DNA of 28,708 nucleotides, taken from Lentisphaeria bacterium (lineage in GTDB: Bacteria; Verrucomicrobiota; Lentisphaeria; Victivallales; Victivallaceae). Location: contig JABLYX010000061.1 of assembly GCA_018265615.1 (NCBI GenBank), positions 1 to 28,708 of the forward strand, in the 5' to 3' direction. The notes under the pieces are model-generated. The model did no database searches, was not told the DNA's origin, and worked only from the letters and a program-made list of their open reading frames with translations. The translations under genes and the position numbers were made by a program. How positions within the stretch are numbered: position 1 is the first letter of the stretch; each line of letters begins with the position of its first letter. This document shows, in pieces, positions 28,162 through 28,708 of this stretch.

Positions 28162-28708
28162 ATGAATACTCGCGACCCCGTTCGACAGGCGGGCGGAATG
28201 GCCCGCAGGCTGCGCCGCAGGCTCGGCTCGGCTCTGTTTCTGCGCAGCTTCCTCGCCGTCTTCGGCATAGCGGCCTTTTTCGCCGGCGGCGCGATTCTCG
28301 CCATCCGTATTTTTGCCGGGACATGGCCGGCTGCCGTCTGGGTGGGGATCGCGGCGGCCGCGTTCGCGGTTTCCGCCGCGTGCGGATTCATTTACGCCTT
28401 GAAGCATCTTCCCGACGGGCGGAAGCTGCTGGTGTGGCTGGACTGCACGGGCGGCTCGGGCGGCGTTCTTGCCTCATCCCTTGAAGTGGAGCCCGGAGCG
28501 TGGAGGGAGGGCATCGTTCTGCCCGAAATGCCGAAAATCCGGATCGGCGGCCGCCGCAACTGCATTCCGGCCGCGGCAGGTGCGGCGTTCCTCGCCGGGG
28601 CGCTGCTCGTGCCGCAGTCGCGGATCACGCCGCGCGTCCATCACGCGCTCGATATCTCCGAGGAGACCGCCGGGCTTGAACAGAAGCTCGAGGTGCTCGA
28701 AGAAGAGT
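28162..28708 (+). CDS. Membrane protein, N-terminal part (cut by window end)
   Basis: An open frame from ATG 28162 runs to the window end without a stop, giving 182 residues. It starts MNTRDPVRQAGGMARRLRRR, a very basic stretch, then two hydrophobic segments at about residues 27-50 and 56-78 (including AAFFAGGAILAIRIFAG and VGIAAAAFAVSAACGFIY), a segment KLLVWLDCTGGSGGVLASSLE, and a third hydrophobic stretch IPAAAGAAFLAGALLV. It then passes into an acidic, probably coiled-coil region (ISEETAGLEQKLEVLEEE). AGGGG 8 bases before the ATG is a fair ribosome site. The layout recalls large DUF4175-like membrane proteins that accompany MoxR/vWA genes in Planctomycetota and relatives; this is a guess from pattern only. 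The gene is divergent from the esterase. Confidence 0.75.
   Translation, partial: MNTRDPVRQAGGMARRLRRRLGSALFLRSFLAVFGIAAFFAGGAILAIRIFAGTWPAAVWVGIAAAAFAVSAACGFIYALKHLPDGRKLLVWLDCTGGSGGVLASSLEVEPGAWREGIVLPEMPKIRIGGRRNCIPAAAGAAFLAGALLVPQSRITPRVHHALDISEETAGLEQKLEVLEEE

Noticed and set aside
1..28708. CRISPR arrays, insertion sequences, phage or integrase genes
   Set aside because: No regularly spaced repeats, transposase or integrase motifs, or target-site duplications were seen.

Overview
The window is GC-rich, densely coded bacterial chromosome. It most resembles a member of the PVC group, specifically Lentisphaerota (Victivallis-like). The reasons are two FTLIELLVV-type pseudopilins next to secreted glycoside hydrolases, a Gram-negative Kdo transferase, a SecD-SecF fusion, and many carbohydrate-active genes. 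The assignment is by inference from gene content; no marker RNA gene is present.

Region A (1-9748) is accessory and carbohydrate-oriented. A plus-strand pair, pseudopilin then large agarase-like hydrolase (20-3478), converges on a minus-strand operon (8527 down to 3850): a possible 58-aa leader ORF, a cytoplasmic GH51-type arabinofuranosidase, a second pseudopilin and a second agarase-like hydrolase. A divergent AraC-family regulator (8654-9436) shares a compact intergenic region with this operon. That region holds two facing promoters and a 9-bp direct repeat with a 21-bp period, a plausible regulator site. The 371-bp convergence zone (3479-3849) has no credible gene but is rich in inverted repeats.

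Region B (9749-18235) is housekeeping. metY is on the minus strand, divergent from a plus-strand run of ptsH, ptsI, a nucleoside deoxyribosyltransferase-like gene, glmS, waaA and thiC, with short gaps. No PTS EII component is present.

Region C (18236-26495) begins with rhaM (minus strand), convergent with thiC across a shared terminator. A plus-strand protein follows that looks like a shortened tagaturonate epimerase (UxaE) fold lacking its expected active-site residues. Next come yajC and secDF, ended by a strong terminator. A tightly overlapping ybaB-recR-rnhC-galM-CYTH operon follows and is ended by another terminator.

Region D (26524-28708) holds a secreted sialate O-acetylesterase-like enzyme (minus strand) and the start of a divergent membrane protein cut by the window edge.

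No CRISPR array, insertion sequence, integrase, phage gene, rRNA or convincing tRNA was seen. The most interesting items are the duplicated pseudopilin-hydrolase cassettes, the AraC-type 21-bp direct repeat, the leader ORF coupled to GH51, and the apparent UxaE pseudoenzyme. I did not find a clearly new defence or mobile system.
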